This document shows positions 34,601-46,137 of a stretch of DNA of 64,000 bases, one piece after another. The notes below the pieces were generated by a model, which ran no database searches, was not told where the DNA came from, and worked only from the letters and a program-made list of their open reading frames with translations. Location: contig CM061141.1 in assembly GCA_030789695.1 (NCBI GenBank), positions 323,563,938 to 323,627,937 on the forward strand, read 5' to 3'. Position 1 is the first letter of the stretch. Every line of letters begins with the position of its first letter. This DNA comes from Scilla litardierei (Eukaryota; Streptophyta; Magnoliopsida; Asparagales; Asparagaceae). The position numbers and the translations under genes were made by a program.

Positions 34601-35665
34601 ACGGATGATCAAGGGTATGTTCGCAGCCCCTATGATCATTGAGTGTTCTATCTGGAGTTGGATGATATGTCTTTCATCTATCTCTTGCTTTATGTCGATG
34701 ATATGCTCATTTGCTTCATCGAATAAAGAGAAGATTCGGAGATTGAAGTCTCCGCTCGGTTGTGCGTTTGAGATGAAGGATCTAGGCGAAGCATGGAGGA
34801 TTCTTGGGATGGAGATTACAAGATATCGAAGTGGAGGTAAGGTTCATCTCTCACAGAGTCGCTATTTGAAGTCTGTGATACATAGATTTGGCTGTGAGAA
34901 GATGAAGCACGTAGCTACTCCGCTTGCACCTCACTTCAAGCTCCGAGCCGAGCATTGTCCGAAGAACGAAGAAGAGAAGAGACCAATGGAGAGCAAACCA
35001 TATGTCAATGCAGGAGGAGGCCTTGATGTACGCTGTGGTTTGTACCAGACCCGACCTATCACATGCATTTAGTATGGTGAGTAGGTACATACATAATCCG
35101 GGGAAGGAGCACTGGCGAGCAATGCAGTGGATACTTAGATAGATCGATGGCACAGTCGACGTTGGATTGACTTATAACCGAGGCATTCATGGTCATCATG
35201 CTGTTGGTTATGTCGATTCCGACTTTGCAGGCGACGTATGTGAGGCGATCGATGACAAGCTATGTCTTCACCCTATCAGGCGCTTCTATTTGTTGGCGGA
35301 GTATCCTCCAGTTTACGGTGGCTCTGTCTACTTTGGAGGCAGAGTATATGGCATTGACTGAAGCGGTGAAAGAGGTGATATGGCTGAGGGGCTTGATTGA
35401 TGATCTGGGAGTCTACCAGAAGAAGTACGACGTCCATTGTGATAGTCAGAGTGTCGTGTACTTGGCTAAAAATCAGGTCTTTCATGCTCGCACCAAGCAT
35501 ATTGATGTGAGATTTCACTTTGTTCGTGATTATGTGGGAGAAGACGATGACATCAACATACCGAAGATCGAAACAGAGGACAACATGGTGGACATGCTGA
35601 CGAAGGTTTTATCGGGAGTCGAGTTCAAGTATTGTTTGGACTTGCTCAATGTGGTTTCACAATGA
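31648..35665 (+). pseudogene. broken copia gag-pol (copia 3)
   Basis: Gag is open from 31648 to a stop at about 32002 and again at 32017-32283. A zinc knuckle (CREKGHWVRDC) follows near 32425. The protease site reads WVLDSRCSFHM near 32565, with DSG changed to DSR. The integrase zinc region (LWHMRLEHVDEKAL, CEHC) lies at 32950-33070 and the core at about 33170-33530 (FIDDF, GGEYKSD, NVVAERMNRAL). Reverse transcriptase text extends from about 34200, including LYVDDMLIC near 34690. RNase H at 35189-35665 is the longest open piece (STLEAEYMALTEAVKE, DSQSVVYLAKN, HIDVRFHFVRD). Stops and frameshifts between these pieces make the element incapable of coding for a polyprotein. Confidence 0.9.
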
Positions 35666-35877
35666 AGTTGGTGTCGGTCCCAGGAGGGGGCATTGTGGCT
35701 CGACAAAGCCAGTTGGCCCCAAGAGGGGGCGTAGTGGCTTGGTGGAGCCAGTTGAGTCCTTAGGGACATTGGGCTCTTCGGAGAAAAAAGGCGGAAACAC
35801 CAGATGTGGTTCGGCCAAGGCAATACGTGGACGGTCGTTCGTGTGACGGATGCCTAAATCTTGTCTAGGTGGAGATT

Positions 35878-36620
35878 TGTGAAAGTTGGCTCTATGGAGG
35901 CACTGATAAGTCATTGGTTCATCAGTTGAGCTATCTTGTGCAGAGCTAGCTCGTCTGCACTCGGATCCGACCCATCTGACTCTGCACAGATAGGTCGAAT
36001 GCAGAGCTATGAGACTTCAGCAGCGCATTTGACTCTCGGTCGTGAGGGTCGGCGACTCATTGGATCGGCAGCTTTACGGTTTGAGCTACGGATAGCTCGG
36101 ACACGCGACTCTGCATTTCGGTCACTCGGTCTTCAGGAAAAAGCTCGGTCGTGTGGAGGGGCTCCACTAGGATGCGACAGACGCCTACTAGGGTTCGGCG
36201 CATTAAATGCGTAGAGTTGCGATAGGAATGGGATTCCGTGAAAGGTGGGATTCGTATCTCTTTGAGACTTCTCAATGATGGCAACTATTGTACCCTAGAG
36301 GTATATATAAGTAGTTTTAGAGAAGGGTTTCTGTGAACCACCGTGTAGAACGCATTGAGAGAACTTTGGGCCGTCATTTGTGAGAGCCAACTTTGAGAGA
36401 TATTGTTGTGAGCTTTTGGAGAGATCATTGTGTGCTTCTTCTTCGGTTGTGAAGAGAGAAGATTTGTATTTGTTCTTTCCTTTCGTAATAAAGCTCATTG
36501 GTGTTCTCTTAGCCGGCCGACGGCCTAAAGTTGCTATCTCCTTTAGCGCTTCTCGTTTATGTTGTTGTTGATCCATGTCTCGGTGTTTGACGATCCTAGT
36601 ATTCCGCTGTGGGCACAACC
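35878..36620 (+). repeat. 3' LTR of copia 3
   Basis: The copy is diverged from the 5' LTR by many substitutions and several short indels, consistent with an insertion older than copia 2 and the gypsy. Confidence 0.88.
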
Positions 36621-39600
36621 GTGACCACTGGCATCTATTTAAATGCTTTTGACCACCAGTTAGTAACCAGCACTCAGATGTGCTGTTCAAATAGGACGAT
36701 CCATGCAACCATGCCATGCATCTATTTGACCATCTGTGGATTATTAAGCTAATCCAGTTTGCATATAAACTTCTTTCTTCCACGCTATTGATCATTTCCT
36801 TGGAATGAGTATATATTGATTAAGCTAATCCTCATTGCATTTAAACTTCTTCTACGCAATTGATTGTTTCACATTGGAATGTGTGTGTGTGTGTGGTGTG
36901 TGTGTGAAATTGAGTATATATCTGAAGAATAATCAGACATCCAAATCGCGAAACAAGAAGATGGGCACCAAGCAAGACGACCCTTGCAGGCCTGTTGTGC
37001 ACGAGACCATCCACAGGCTGTTTTATCGTAGCAAGTGTTGCCCAATTAAACTAATGAAGGAAGCCAGTATAGTTAAGCGTGCTTATGTTGCATCTTTAGT
37101 TCAACTGCAGCTGTAATCAGCCATCTTACTACACTAGAAAAAAGTGTTAATAGCAGAGTGAAGGCAATACGAGGCAAATAAAATAAGAAACTGTTGCTTT
37201 AGGGAGGGCAGGGGACTACCCAATCATACGTGAGGAGATGGCCATGCCTCTTTTGTCTACCAAAATCCGACAGATCGGCACAAATCAAGGGCCAAGACAA
37301 AGGCCTTTGGCTTCTAGTTTGGGGAAGCCAGACCCAGGTTGATTAAATTAATGATACCTTGATTAAAGTGTAGGAGTCTCAGCTGAAAGCATGGATCTAA
37401 GGGAATTTACTTGGGAAGTGGACATTAAGTTAAAATATATCTAGGGTCCCAACCCTTAATGAGCTGGAATCCATGAGAAGTGTATAATCCAAGCATGTCA
37501 AGCAAAGCACCATGTGTTTCTTTAATATCAGGATTTGGGTTCTTAAAATATTTTTTTAGGGAGAGAAAATGCTTTGAAGCAAAGCTCTGTGGATCGAATT
37601 GTGAAGTGTTTAACCTCGATAACAGCTGTAAAATCTTCGGTCGGACGGCTGTCGGGCACAGAGCCACGCCTAACGACCAATGGGGTTGGTGTGCCTTTTC
37701 TCTCAGGCATACTCCGATTATTTTGGTGGGTATAGGTTGGAGATTCTGCAAGAAGATCTCTATTTGTAGGGTTGTGACACTCTGTGAGGCTCCATAAAAT
37801 CCTGATAATATTACGATTGACGAGTTCATGGTAGGATGCTATAATAGTCTAAAGGCAGCATTTTAATTGGTCTCCTATTATAACTAAAATGTTTATAAAA
37901 TCTGACATGATTTGAAGTCAGATATCTCTTACTTCTATCTACAAGGCTACAACCGTGTGTATAAGTTGCACATGTCTTAGTTTTTGAGATTATGGTTGAT
38001 ACTTTGCTCCCATATGATGTAATATTTGTTAGCATCTGTACAAAAGAAAATAGTATATATGATTGAAAATTTTAATCACGATTCATTGCCTAAAAATCTG
38101 AGGTCATTTCACATATGATGCTTTTTGGAACTTTTTTCTTGACATTTGAAGGATAACCTAAAGGACAACTATGGAGAAAGAGACAAAAATTAAAAATGCT
38201 CATGGTTTATCCATTATTGCATACCAAATTACTATATAATTGTCCACTTTCTTCCATGTAACAGATTCCAATAATTCATTGTTTATTTTTCCACCTAGAA
38301 TCTTAGATAACATAATATGTGGAGGATTTCTGGTGGGGGTTGAGAGAATTAAGTTTGATCACTTGCTCAAGGAACATAATTTCAGAATACAACCACCATT
38401 TGTTATAACCAGCACATTGATTCCTTGTTAATCATATCACTTAATGTGGTTTAAATTTAAGTCCGTTTGTTAAGCATGTTGACATTTGACATAATTACAA
38501 AACTTAAATTCCTTTGTGCATGAACCCTGATGATCTCTTAATACATATTTGTTTACGCAATGCATGGTGGTGTCCTTGTGGAGACAGAAAACAATATCTT
38601 ATGTTACTTGTACGGAGAGTTAATTAGGTTAGGATTATAAACAGCCTTCCTTGATCATAGAAACTTGGACTTTTTCACATTACCATAGCATTAAATATGG
38701 CTGTTGTGAATCACAGGCTACATTCTACAGAAACTATGTTACTTCTATTCTTTTGTGCCCCAAGCTTAATTTCTAGCAGATTGACTTTTTATCAAATACT
38801 TAATGATTCTCACCTGTCCTGTCAATTCTTAGTGATCACTATATGTGGTGGCATTTGTTGACAATTAATAGAACTAATCTTAATCGCAAGCACATGAAAC
38901 TTAGTTTAAGATCACAACTACTTTATTTCATCTTTATATACACGTTGTGTTCTTTGAACATTGAGCATTAAATATGGCTATCTGTTAATCATAGCTGGAT
39001 TTGTATGAAACTATGTATTAAAATCCCTTAGCTGATACACATGGAAACTTATTTTTGCAAACATCAACTCCTAGGCCACATTTACAAAGAATTTTGATCT
39101 TTAAGAAGATAAACTCTGACAGAAATACTTGGACATTTCCATGCTTAAAGGTTAGCTCTAGGAAATGAGGACCCTCAATTATGAGGAGAAGATTGGGAAT
39201 TGGGTATGGATTTGCCCCAAGCAGCAGAATCAAATCAAGTAATAAACAAATCATCGAGCAGAGCTCCTACGGAGGAAAGGACAAGGGGTGATGCCCTAAT
39301 GTTAAGGCACTTGACTTCACATTCCCTTATTTCTTCCCACCAGTTATCCTGCTAGTGATGATCAGATGGGCATCACAGCAATGTGAGCCCTCATTAACCT
39401 ATTGCTTGCATGCCCATACACGTAGTCCATAAAGCATGTAGGAACCTACCTTTCCTAGGATTGAGCAAAACCTAATCAATTAAAGAGATCATTAGGAGAT
39501 TGCTCATGGTAGTCTTCTTCACATCTTTTGATATTATTCATGGTGATAAAAGTTAAGCGGCCGGAGATGCGATTAAAGTGATCATCGCATGTCCGTAGGG

Positions 39601-40875
39601 AAGGTGTGCCCTCTAATCTAAGGCTACAGACTCCGGTTCAAGGACTAGTTTAAATTTGGCTATGGATCAGATTTGATTGATTGTTTTTTTAACCTAAAGG
39701 TAATTATACCATGAGATGGGTCACATGCTTCTTGGCATGCTTCCTTTATTTTTATGCATGGGAAGGGCAGTAATGAGTGGGGGCTTAGAAAGGAAAACCC
39801 CCCACCACATGCTTTCTTGGGGACCATCAACACAAGAACACGCAAACACACATCCTTGGTGCTATGGGGTGGCTTAAGAGATCCCCAAAAGGGTTTCTCA
39901 CAAAAGAAGAAGATGATGAAGAAAATGGCCCTTTTGCAACCCCCATAACATTTGAATCCCCCAACAATCATAACGTTGAGCGTATGTCATGGCACATGCA
40001 TGTTGTATTACAACATCCTAACATTGTTTGGGAGGAGGAGCTACTTCCATTGTGGTGAAATGAGGTGCTCCCATGTTTTCTATCACATAAGAAGGAAAAT
40101 GGTTCTCATGCTCATGTTCGAAAGGGTCCCCTCTCCTCATGCTTATCTGGTGCACTCCTGATCCATGATATTTTTTTTTCGATGATTAGTATATGTTTTT
40201 GGATGTATGGTTCTGATTCGAGGTCCGTAAACTTCATTTCTACTAATGGATGAACCGGGCAAGTTTGGATATGGTACTAATTCGGTTGCAGGAGAGCTTC
40301 AAATTGTGAAAAGAGCAAAAAGATGACATGATATATGAACAGGAGGTTAGTTTCATGTATGAATGGACTTGACATATGGATTTGGAAACTAGCCTGGCAA
40401 TAATTGTTTTATGAATTTGTTGTTCCTCCTTAAGTTTGGGTTTCTAACATTGAGATTATCTACTTTTTTTTTTGTTTGCAGAAAGATTCTCTGGAAATAT
40501 TCACTCCAGTTACAGCATTTGTGGTGCCAATGATTGTACATGAAAATTTTAATTGAAGAGTTCTTTAAGGAGCTAGTACACTGGAGTTGCTTACTTTAAG
40601 ATAGTAGAATGAGTCCCCACTTTGCTACAAAACTTTTGATGTGATGGTCTATGTGTGGGAAGCTACTTGATAATATCCTTTGCCACATTGAATTTGTGAA
40701 TCAAGACGTACATATAATTGATTCATGGTCTTATAGGTGTGATTTTTTTCAAAACATTTCTCCTTTCTGTTTTATTTTTTTATTTTCGAAATATTGTTTC
40801 CATGCACCTCTTTCTTAAATTGAATTTGATGGAATCCAACGATTAGATATTAATGTGTACGCGACGACGAGATAT
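36621..40875. other. intergenic spacer
   Basis: AT-rich DNA. A 73-bp imperfect tandem duplication lies at about 36745-36893 (TTAAGCTAATCC, GCAT(A/T)TAAACTTCTT, TTGGAATG in both copies), ending in a GT microsatellite (36882-36905). A diverged direct repeat around TTAAATATGGCT occurs near 38692 and 38968. Short frames at 36835-37116, 39018-39254, 39660-39971 and 39952-40161 have no recognisable domains. Confidence 0.5.
37425..37829 (-). CDS. hypothetical ORF, 134 codons
   Basis: An uninterrupted minus-strand frame with natural-looking composition in otherwise AT-rich DNA. It contains CLREKAHQPHWSLGVALCPT and ends in GWDPRYILT. I do not recognise a family, signal peptide or membrane segment. 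It may be a real small gene, an exon, or transposon-derived leader sequence. A GC-richer centre (37640-37700) differs from its flanks. Confidence 0.3.
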   Translation of the reverse strand: MNSSIVILSGFYGASQSVTTLQIEIFLQNLQPIPTKIIGVCLREKAHQPHWSLGVALCPTAVRPKILQLLSRLNTSQFDPQSFASKHFLSLKKYFKNPNPDIKETHGALLDMLGLYTSHGFQLIKGWDPRYILT

Positions 40876-41050
40876 GAGGTGTGTTAAATACACCGCAATA
40901 TTTTGATGTGTATCTAAGATCTTTTCCAAATTTGGCAAAAAAAATGTCATTCATAAATCCTATCTCCTTCCCGGTCTTCTGTTTTTTTTGCCAAATTTGA
41001 CAAATACCTAAATGCACCTCAATGTATTGAGGTGCATTTAGCACACCGCC
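40876..41050. mobile_element. foldback MITE
   Basis: Imperfect arms pair over about 65 bp each. The left arm reads GAGGTGTGTTAAATACACC...CCAAATTTGGCAAAAAAA, and the right arm is the complement starting TTTTTTTGCCAAATTTG and ending GCACACCGCC. The loop of about 40 bp is unrelated. No coding capacity. Confidence 0.78.
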
Positions 41051-41117
41051 AAGAGATAACTGTTGTGGTCATTGTATTCTTCTTTTGTTTACTCCAAAGT
41101 GAAAAATAGAAGCACAT

Positions 41118-41315
41118 GCCGAGCGCCTTTGGCGCATTGGCACCCGGGTGAGAATCCGGGACCTCGGATGTGAGGTCCCGGGTTCGAAACCCCCTACCCC
41201 TACCCCTATGTGTAATCCATCCTAGTGTAGCTAGTGTAGTGGCTTCTCCAGGCTCTTATGTTGGGCTGCCAGTCAACCTTAAGGCACGGTTTCGATGAAA
41301 CAAAAAATAAAAATA
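41118..41315 (+). mobile_element. tRNA-derived SINE
   Basis: A body of about 198 bp has an A-box-like TGGCGCATTGG (41130-41140) and a perfect B box GGTTCGAAACC (41181-41191). A tRNA-unrelated part follows, ending in an A-rich tail (CAAAAAATAAAAATA). A perfect 16-bp target duplication AAAAATAGAAGCACAT flanks it (41102-41117 and 41316-41331). Together these define a SINE inserted through a LINE-type machinery. The head differs from a normal tRNA, so it is not called as a tRNA gene. Confidence 0.93.
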
Positions 41316-41331
41316 AAAAATAGAAGCACAT

Positions 41332-42189
41332 TGTTGTATTTTTTACTTCTTTTACTTCGGCTAAAGATGAATGTATGTAAGCAATTTCTTTGTGCATTTT
41401 GGTTTTCTTTTGTCATCTTATTATGGTTTATTGTGAAACCCCTTGTTGCTTTTTCTATCTTTATTGGTTTATTCACTGATTTGGGCGAGCTTCTGACCAA
41501 ATAGCATATAGGGAGTTAAGAGAAGAATTTGAAACAAATGAGGACATTACTTATTGTTGTTGGCTAAGAATTGGGAATGTGTATTTTTATTCTCCTGCAA
41601 ACCAATAGAATTTGAAAGTTCGAAGGCAAGAAAAAACATAGAAACCAACCATGTAAGAGCTGCATACATGATTACTACTGTGTGCTTGCAACCACACCGC
41701 AATGGATGCCAACTGCGTGGGGCCCACCGCGCCCAGACCCCCCTCTCTTCGTTGCAACAGTCCCTGCACTTGGTTCTCACCTGTGACAGCTAATAACCTC
41801 TCAATACAAAAAAAAAAACAACAACAAAAAATTGCTTCAGACATTGCCCCTTGTGTGAAGTGCATTTCCTTACAAAATTAGCTGTCTCCCAATTCTCATA
41901 TTAAAACAAACAAACAAATTTACAGCTTCTCTTCCAACAAGAACCCAACATGGGTGAAAATTATATATTACAGTTACGTACACAAGCCAACAATCAAAAC
42001 CAATAAAAAAAGATATTTTCAGATAATTCTCTTTTTGTTTTGCACTTTCTCCTCTCAAGTTGATAGCCAAACAGGTGAGTTAGTACTAGTAACAAGCATA
42101 AACATGAAGGGGATTTTTCTAATTAGCCATCCTAGAAAAAAGAATTACGGGTTACGGTTACGGTTACGGTAATTTTTCCCGCTTTTCCG
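41332..42189. other. spacer and probable 3' flank of the P450 gene
   Basis: No coding feature. A TTACGG-type hexamer run (GGTTAC three to four times) sits at 42145-42172, only about 20 bp past the P450 stop codon. A plant polyadenylation signal could not be placed with confidence. Confidence 0.5.
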
Positions 42190-44566
42190 TCACAAAAACC
42201 GTTCGGTACTATCGGAGTCGGGCAACGAACGGAAGATAACGGGTGCGCCGTATTTCGGGTACAACAGCATCAGAACGGTCGGGGCGTGCACGTACGACGG
42301 CGATAGGCGGAAGGAGAACCGTTGGAGTATGACGGCGACCGTCAGCTTGGTTTCGAGCATGGCGAGGTTCTGGCCGATGCACATCCGGGCGCCGATGCCG
42401 AACGGGATGAATGCGGTCGGGCAACGGGCGGCCCGGGCCATCCCGTCTGCGAACCGGGCCGGGTTGAACTGGGTTGCGTCCGGACCCCAGTAGCGGGTGT
42501 CGTGATGGACGGCCATGATCGGTATCAGCAGCTCGGTCCCACCCGGGATCCGGTAACCGCCCAGCTCCACGTCAGCCTTGGCCCTCCTTATCGTTGCCAC
42601 TGCCGGCGGGTACAGCCGTAACGTCTCATTTATTATCATCCCCAGCTGCAAAAAAATCAGAAACAAAACAAACTCTCAAAATCGAAAGGGCTAAAAAAAA
42701 TAAAATTACGGCATGTGCTGGCACAAGTTAAGTCGGGGCGGGGCGCAACGTACCGTTTTGAGCTTGGAGAGCTGGTCTTTGGAGGGGATGTCACGTGAGC
42801 CGCACACCTGGAGGACCTCGTCACGTGCCCGCTCCTGCCACTCCGGATGCATGGCCAGCAGCACGGTGGTCCACGTCAGCAGGTTCGAGGTGGTCTGCTT
42901 CCCCGCGAAGAAGAATGTCTTGCACTCCTCCACGATGTCTCTCACCGTCATCATCGACGGCGGCGGCGGCGGCGACGAAGACAATTGGGCCTTTTTCGGG
43001 CTCGCATTGATCATCAGGCCGAGCAAGTCCTTGGCACTACCACCCTCAGACTTTTCATCGTCGACCACACGCGAGCTCGAATTCTCCTTCCGGCGGCCGA
43101 TCAACGCGATGAGGTTCTTCTTGATCTCCTTGTCGAGTTTCCAAGTGCAAATGTTTTTCTCCGTGGGCAAAAACCTAAGATTAAAATAAGAATAATTTTT
43201 GCAATTACCAACTGAACTGAATGTTGTTGCTATTTGTGGCCGGAAAATTACGAGTTTTACCGGTAGCCGGGGATGAGGACCTTGCGAAAGGCCTCGGCGG
43301 CGAACACCATTTGCCGCGCTTGCAGCTGGAACACCGCCTTGCCGTCGTCGTAGCTCCGGCCGAATGCGGTCCGGGTGATGGCGTCCTCCGTCACCACCTG
43401 GAACCATTCCGACACGTCAATCTCCACCTCGCCGGACGACGACATTGCGGCCCATTTCTCGACCATGCCGACCACCGTCTGGCCGATGAACGGTATCAGC
43501 AGCTGTCACCGGCGTCCAATTCTCCGCCGTCAGGGCAAAATGGTAATAAATGACGAGAAGAGGGTCGAGGGAGAGAGAATTGAGGGAGGGTCACCTTGAG
43601 GTTGTCCATGTGGAAAGTGGGGGTGAGGACCTTGCGGTGGTGGGCCCACTTCTCGCCGCGGAGGCTGACGAGGCCCTCGCCCTCGAGCTGGCGGACGAGG
43701 GGGTGGGACTCGTAGCGGTCGAAGTACTCCGCCCGCGACACGAAGATCTCTCGGATGAGCTCCGGGTCGGCGACGGTGAGCCTCGCCGTGGGCCCGAACC
43801 ACAGTAGAAATGTGGAGCCTGAAAACGAACCCGAGATCAAATTGAGTGCGGATTTGTGCAATGCTTCGTAGCCACCTACGGCGCCACTGAGATACTTTCT
43901 AAAAATTAATGGTTTTTTTTTTTTAAAAAAAGGAGTTTTGAAGTGGCAAGTAAAGTAATCGACAAAGAGAAGCTCTCTCTAATCAAAAGGTTTCAAAAGA
44001 GTACAAGAAAAAAAGAGTGAAAAGGAAAATAGATACAAAAAAATCTCTGAAAGTTGAGAGCTACAGCTGCCAGCAGCTGCTGCTGCTGCTGCACCAGCCA
44101 GCCAGCCAGCAGCTGCTAGTGCTGCTGCTGGAACTGTAAAAAACTCTGCTGATTGGATATAGAGGGGCAAAAGCCCAAGATTGTAAATAGTATGATTAGC
44201 TGTAAAACCCCAAGAAAAAAACACAAAAAATATAGGAAAATTCAAAATTAAAAGAACCCAAGAAATGAAAAAACTCTCACCGTAGATCTTCTTCCAGTGG
44301 GTGTAGAAAGAGAGAACGCGAGGCAGAATATTGTGGCAATTGGGGGGCATGGGCTTGGAGGAGGAGTCGAGCATGAGGCCGACCATCTCCTTGACATTCC
44401 CGATGAAGAGCTTGTACGGTGGGCCCCTGATCCCTTGCCTGGCGAAGTGCTCCTCCAGCCTCCTGGGCCTCCACCACACCACCTCCGCCACCTTCATTGC
44501 CGTCCACAGCACCGCCATCATCCCCGCCACCGCCACCCCCATGCTCCATATCTCTCCCACCATCAT
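42190..44566 (-). CDS. CYP734A: CYP734A-type cytochrome P450 (brassinosteroid inactivation)
   Basis: Five exons read on the minus strand: 44281-44566, 43595-43818, 43261-43502, 42754-43174 and 42190-42645, all introns GT-AG. They give 543 codons including the stop (542 residues). Features: N-terminal membrane anchor (about 8-30), WWRPRRLEEHF, a proline hinge IRGPPY, the I-helix AGKQTTSN (341-348), ExxR at E398-R401, FNPARF (451-456), and the heme loop FGIGARMCIG with C480. The text closely follows BAS1/CYP734A of the CYP72 clan. Those are ER-bound monooxygenases that, with NADPH-P450 reductase, hydroxylate C-26 of castasterone and brassinolide and so inactivate them. A Lys/Ser/Pro insert (310-324) before the I-helix looks lineage specific. 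The frame is intact. The start is the upstream ATG of an MM pair. Confidence 0.93.
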
Positions 44567-44701
44567 TGCTTCTCAAAAAAATCTCAGCTTCTTGTTATCG
44601 CGCCTCGCGATATGTAACTTTTTCTTTCCCTCTCTTTTGAGAACTTTTCTTTCTTATTTTTGAAAGGAGGAGAGAGGGGTGATGGGGAATAGGGGGGATG
44701 G

Positions 44702-44710
44702 ATTATATAG
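44702..44710 (-). promoter_or_regulatory. TATA box of the P450 gene
   Basis: The minus-strand text CTATATAATC lies about 140 bp upstream of the start codon, a normal plant position, followed by a CT-rich leader at 44640-44690. Confidence 0.7.
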
Positions 44711-45976
44711 GGGGGAGTAGGGGGGCAGGGCCGGCGCCGTTGGGGCCGCCGTCGGGGGTTAAAAGGGTCAACGAGGGAGGGTATTAAATAAATAAATATT
44801 TAGTGTGGGGGGATGAAATGACAAAAATGGGGCTAACATTTATGTGTGCTTTTGATGGAGGTTTATATGTTTAGAGAGCGAGGGGTTGGAGTTAGTTTCT
44901 AAGAAGAGAAAGACCTTTTTGTGTGTTTTTGGCTTGGAGTGGGGGTTTGAAACTCCCTTTTTTTGCATCTTTTGGTGGATAATGATTTGTAATTATTTAT
45001 TTAATAATGTGTATGGTATGACATATAATAAATATCTCTCATCCTAGTTGATATGACAAATTCATGTATTAAAAAATGAATTTATTATAATGTTATTTTC
45101 TATCTTTACCTTTGTATACTAGGAATAATTAACAATACAAAAAAAAAATTTAACATGTTGGTCGGCTTATCCTCAGCCACAACTTAATTTAGGTTGCTTC
45201 TTGATGAATTCATAATATGGACCCCAATTTTGCGCACTATTATGTAATTATCAGCGGGTTCGGTTCAGAATTTCTGCTAAGAAATACACGTGTATGACTT
45301 ATTTTTCCATAAATATACAACATGCTGGGTTTAAATCAGGTAAATTCAGCATCACCAAGATTCACCTAAAAAGCTTACTTTGAATCTGTTTCATTCTTTT
45401 TCCTTTTGTTTTTCAATTTTCTTTTTAACAACAGGAAAAATGGTCAAGTTTTTCTTGGTAACACACAATGTACAACACAAAGTCAACTCTTTTAGCACCA
45501 TTTTTGCCCAAACCCTTGCAAGCAAGCCATCTTTCATGCAACAACCAAAGCCCTGCAATTTATTCTCATTCTCTCTCTCCCCCCTGAAATTTTGGCAAGA
45601 AGCAAGGCATTTAAGGTGAAGTTAGAATCTGTGTAAAAGAAACAGAGAGTTTGATTGACACTTGTTATGATCACTGTGTTCTGAAATTCAGGTCTCAAAC
45701 AAGGGCTTGCATTTAATTCTTTTTTTTTTTGGAGGCACATATTATTATTATTATTTTGGAGGTTAGGGTTAGGGGACAGCTCACCCCTCATCACTTCTTG
45801 CTTGAAGTCCAAAGGAGTTAGTTGTTTTCTCTCTTGGGTTCTAGTTCAGAGACTTTGGACACTTGTTAGAATAGGTCCAATGTTGGAGTTAATGAGAGTG
45901 AGATTTGGCCTTGGATTGATCGAACAAGGAAGGACTTCTAGTTATAGCACTTTGTGCTCATCTTTATCTTTGAGTG
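44711..45976. other. P450 upstream region and spacer
   Basis: AT-rich non-coding DNA. It contains a palindromic G-box (45287-45292) listed separately and a short ATT microsatellite at about 45742-45756. Short frames at 45380-45619 and 45534-45812 have no recognisable domain. Confidence 0.55.
45287..45292. promoter_or_regulatory. G-box CACGTG upstream of the P450 gene
   Basis: The palindromic text ACACGTGTA lies about 720 bp upstream of the P450 start codon. G-box/E-box cores can be bound by bHLH, bZIP and BZR1/BES1 factors. CYP734A genes are known to respond to brassinosteroid, so the site is a candidate; no evidence of use exists here. Confidence 0.4.
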
Positions 45977-46133
45977 GGACTATCGCAAGAGTGCGGTGCA
46001 GACCATCAATTTCTTTACAAAAATAGAAATAGGAGGGGTGTGTTTCCGTGTGAATGGACAGGAAGAGATGATGTTTTACCGAATTTAGATAAAAACGACG
46101 ACCTGCACCGCATTCATGCGGTGCAGATAGTCC
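45977..46133. mobile_element. small foldback MITE
   Basis: The outer arms GGACTATC (45977) and GATAGTCC (46126-46133) are inverted, followed inward by GTGCGGTGCAGACC and its counterpart. The right arm contains an extra perfect palindrome, CTGCACCGCAT and ATGCGGTGCAG separated by two bases (46103-46126). Confidence 0.7.
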
Positions 46134-46137
46134 TGGC

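Larger units (their letters stand above)
30854..36620 (+). mobile_element. decayed full-length Ty1/copia element (copia 3)
   Basis: LTRs of 746 bp (30854-31599) and 743 bp (35878-36620) both start TGTGAAAGTTGGCT. The left copy ends CACAACA and the right copy ends CACAACC, with the terminal base changed. The primer site TTGGTATCAGAGC follows at 31601. The purine tract AGGTGGAGAT precedes the right LTR. The flanks GTGTG and GTGAC match at only three of five positions, so the target duplication is decayed or uncertain. The interior has all copia domains in plus-strand order with many stops. Confidence 0.9.

Noticed and set aside
36835..37116. 93-codon plus frame as a gene
   Set aside because: It runs through a GT microsatellite and a tandem duplication, with no recognisable domain.
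39660..39971. 103-codon minus frame as a gene
   Set aside because: Low-complexity Phe/Pro/Ser-rich text with no domain and a competing frame on the other strand.
41118..41200. Possible tRNA gene
   Set aside because: The tRNA-unrelated body, A-rich tail and 16-bp target duplication show a SINE; no complete cloverleaf is apparent.
42145..42172. Possible interstitial telomere repeat
   Set aside because: The unit GGTTAC differs from the plant telomere repeat TTTAGGG.
42713..43215. Plus-strand frames of 122-158 codons within the P450 gene
   Set aside because: Antisense shadows of P450 exon 4, which carries the I-helix and matches the family.
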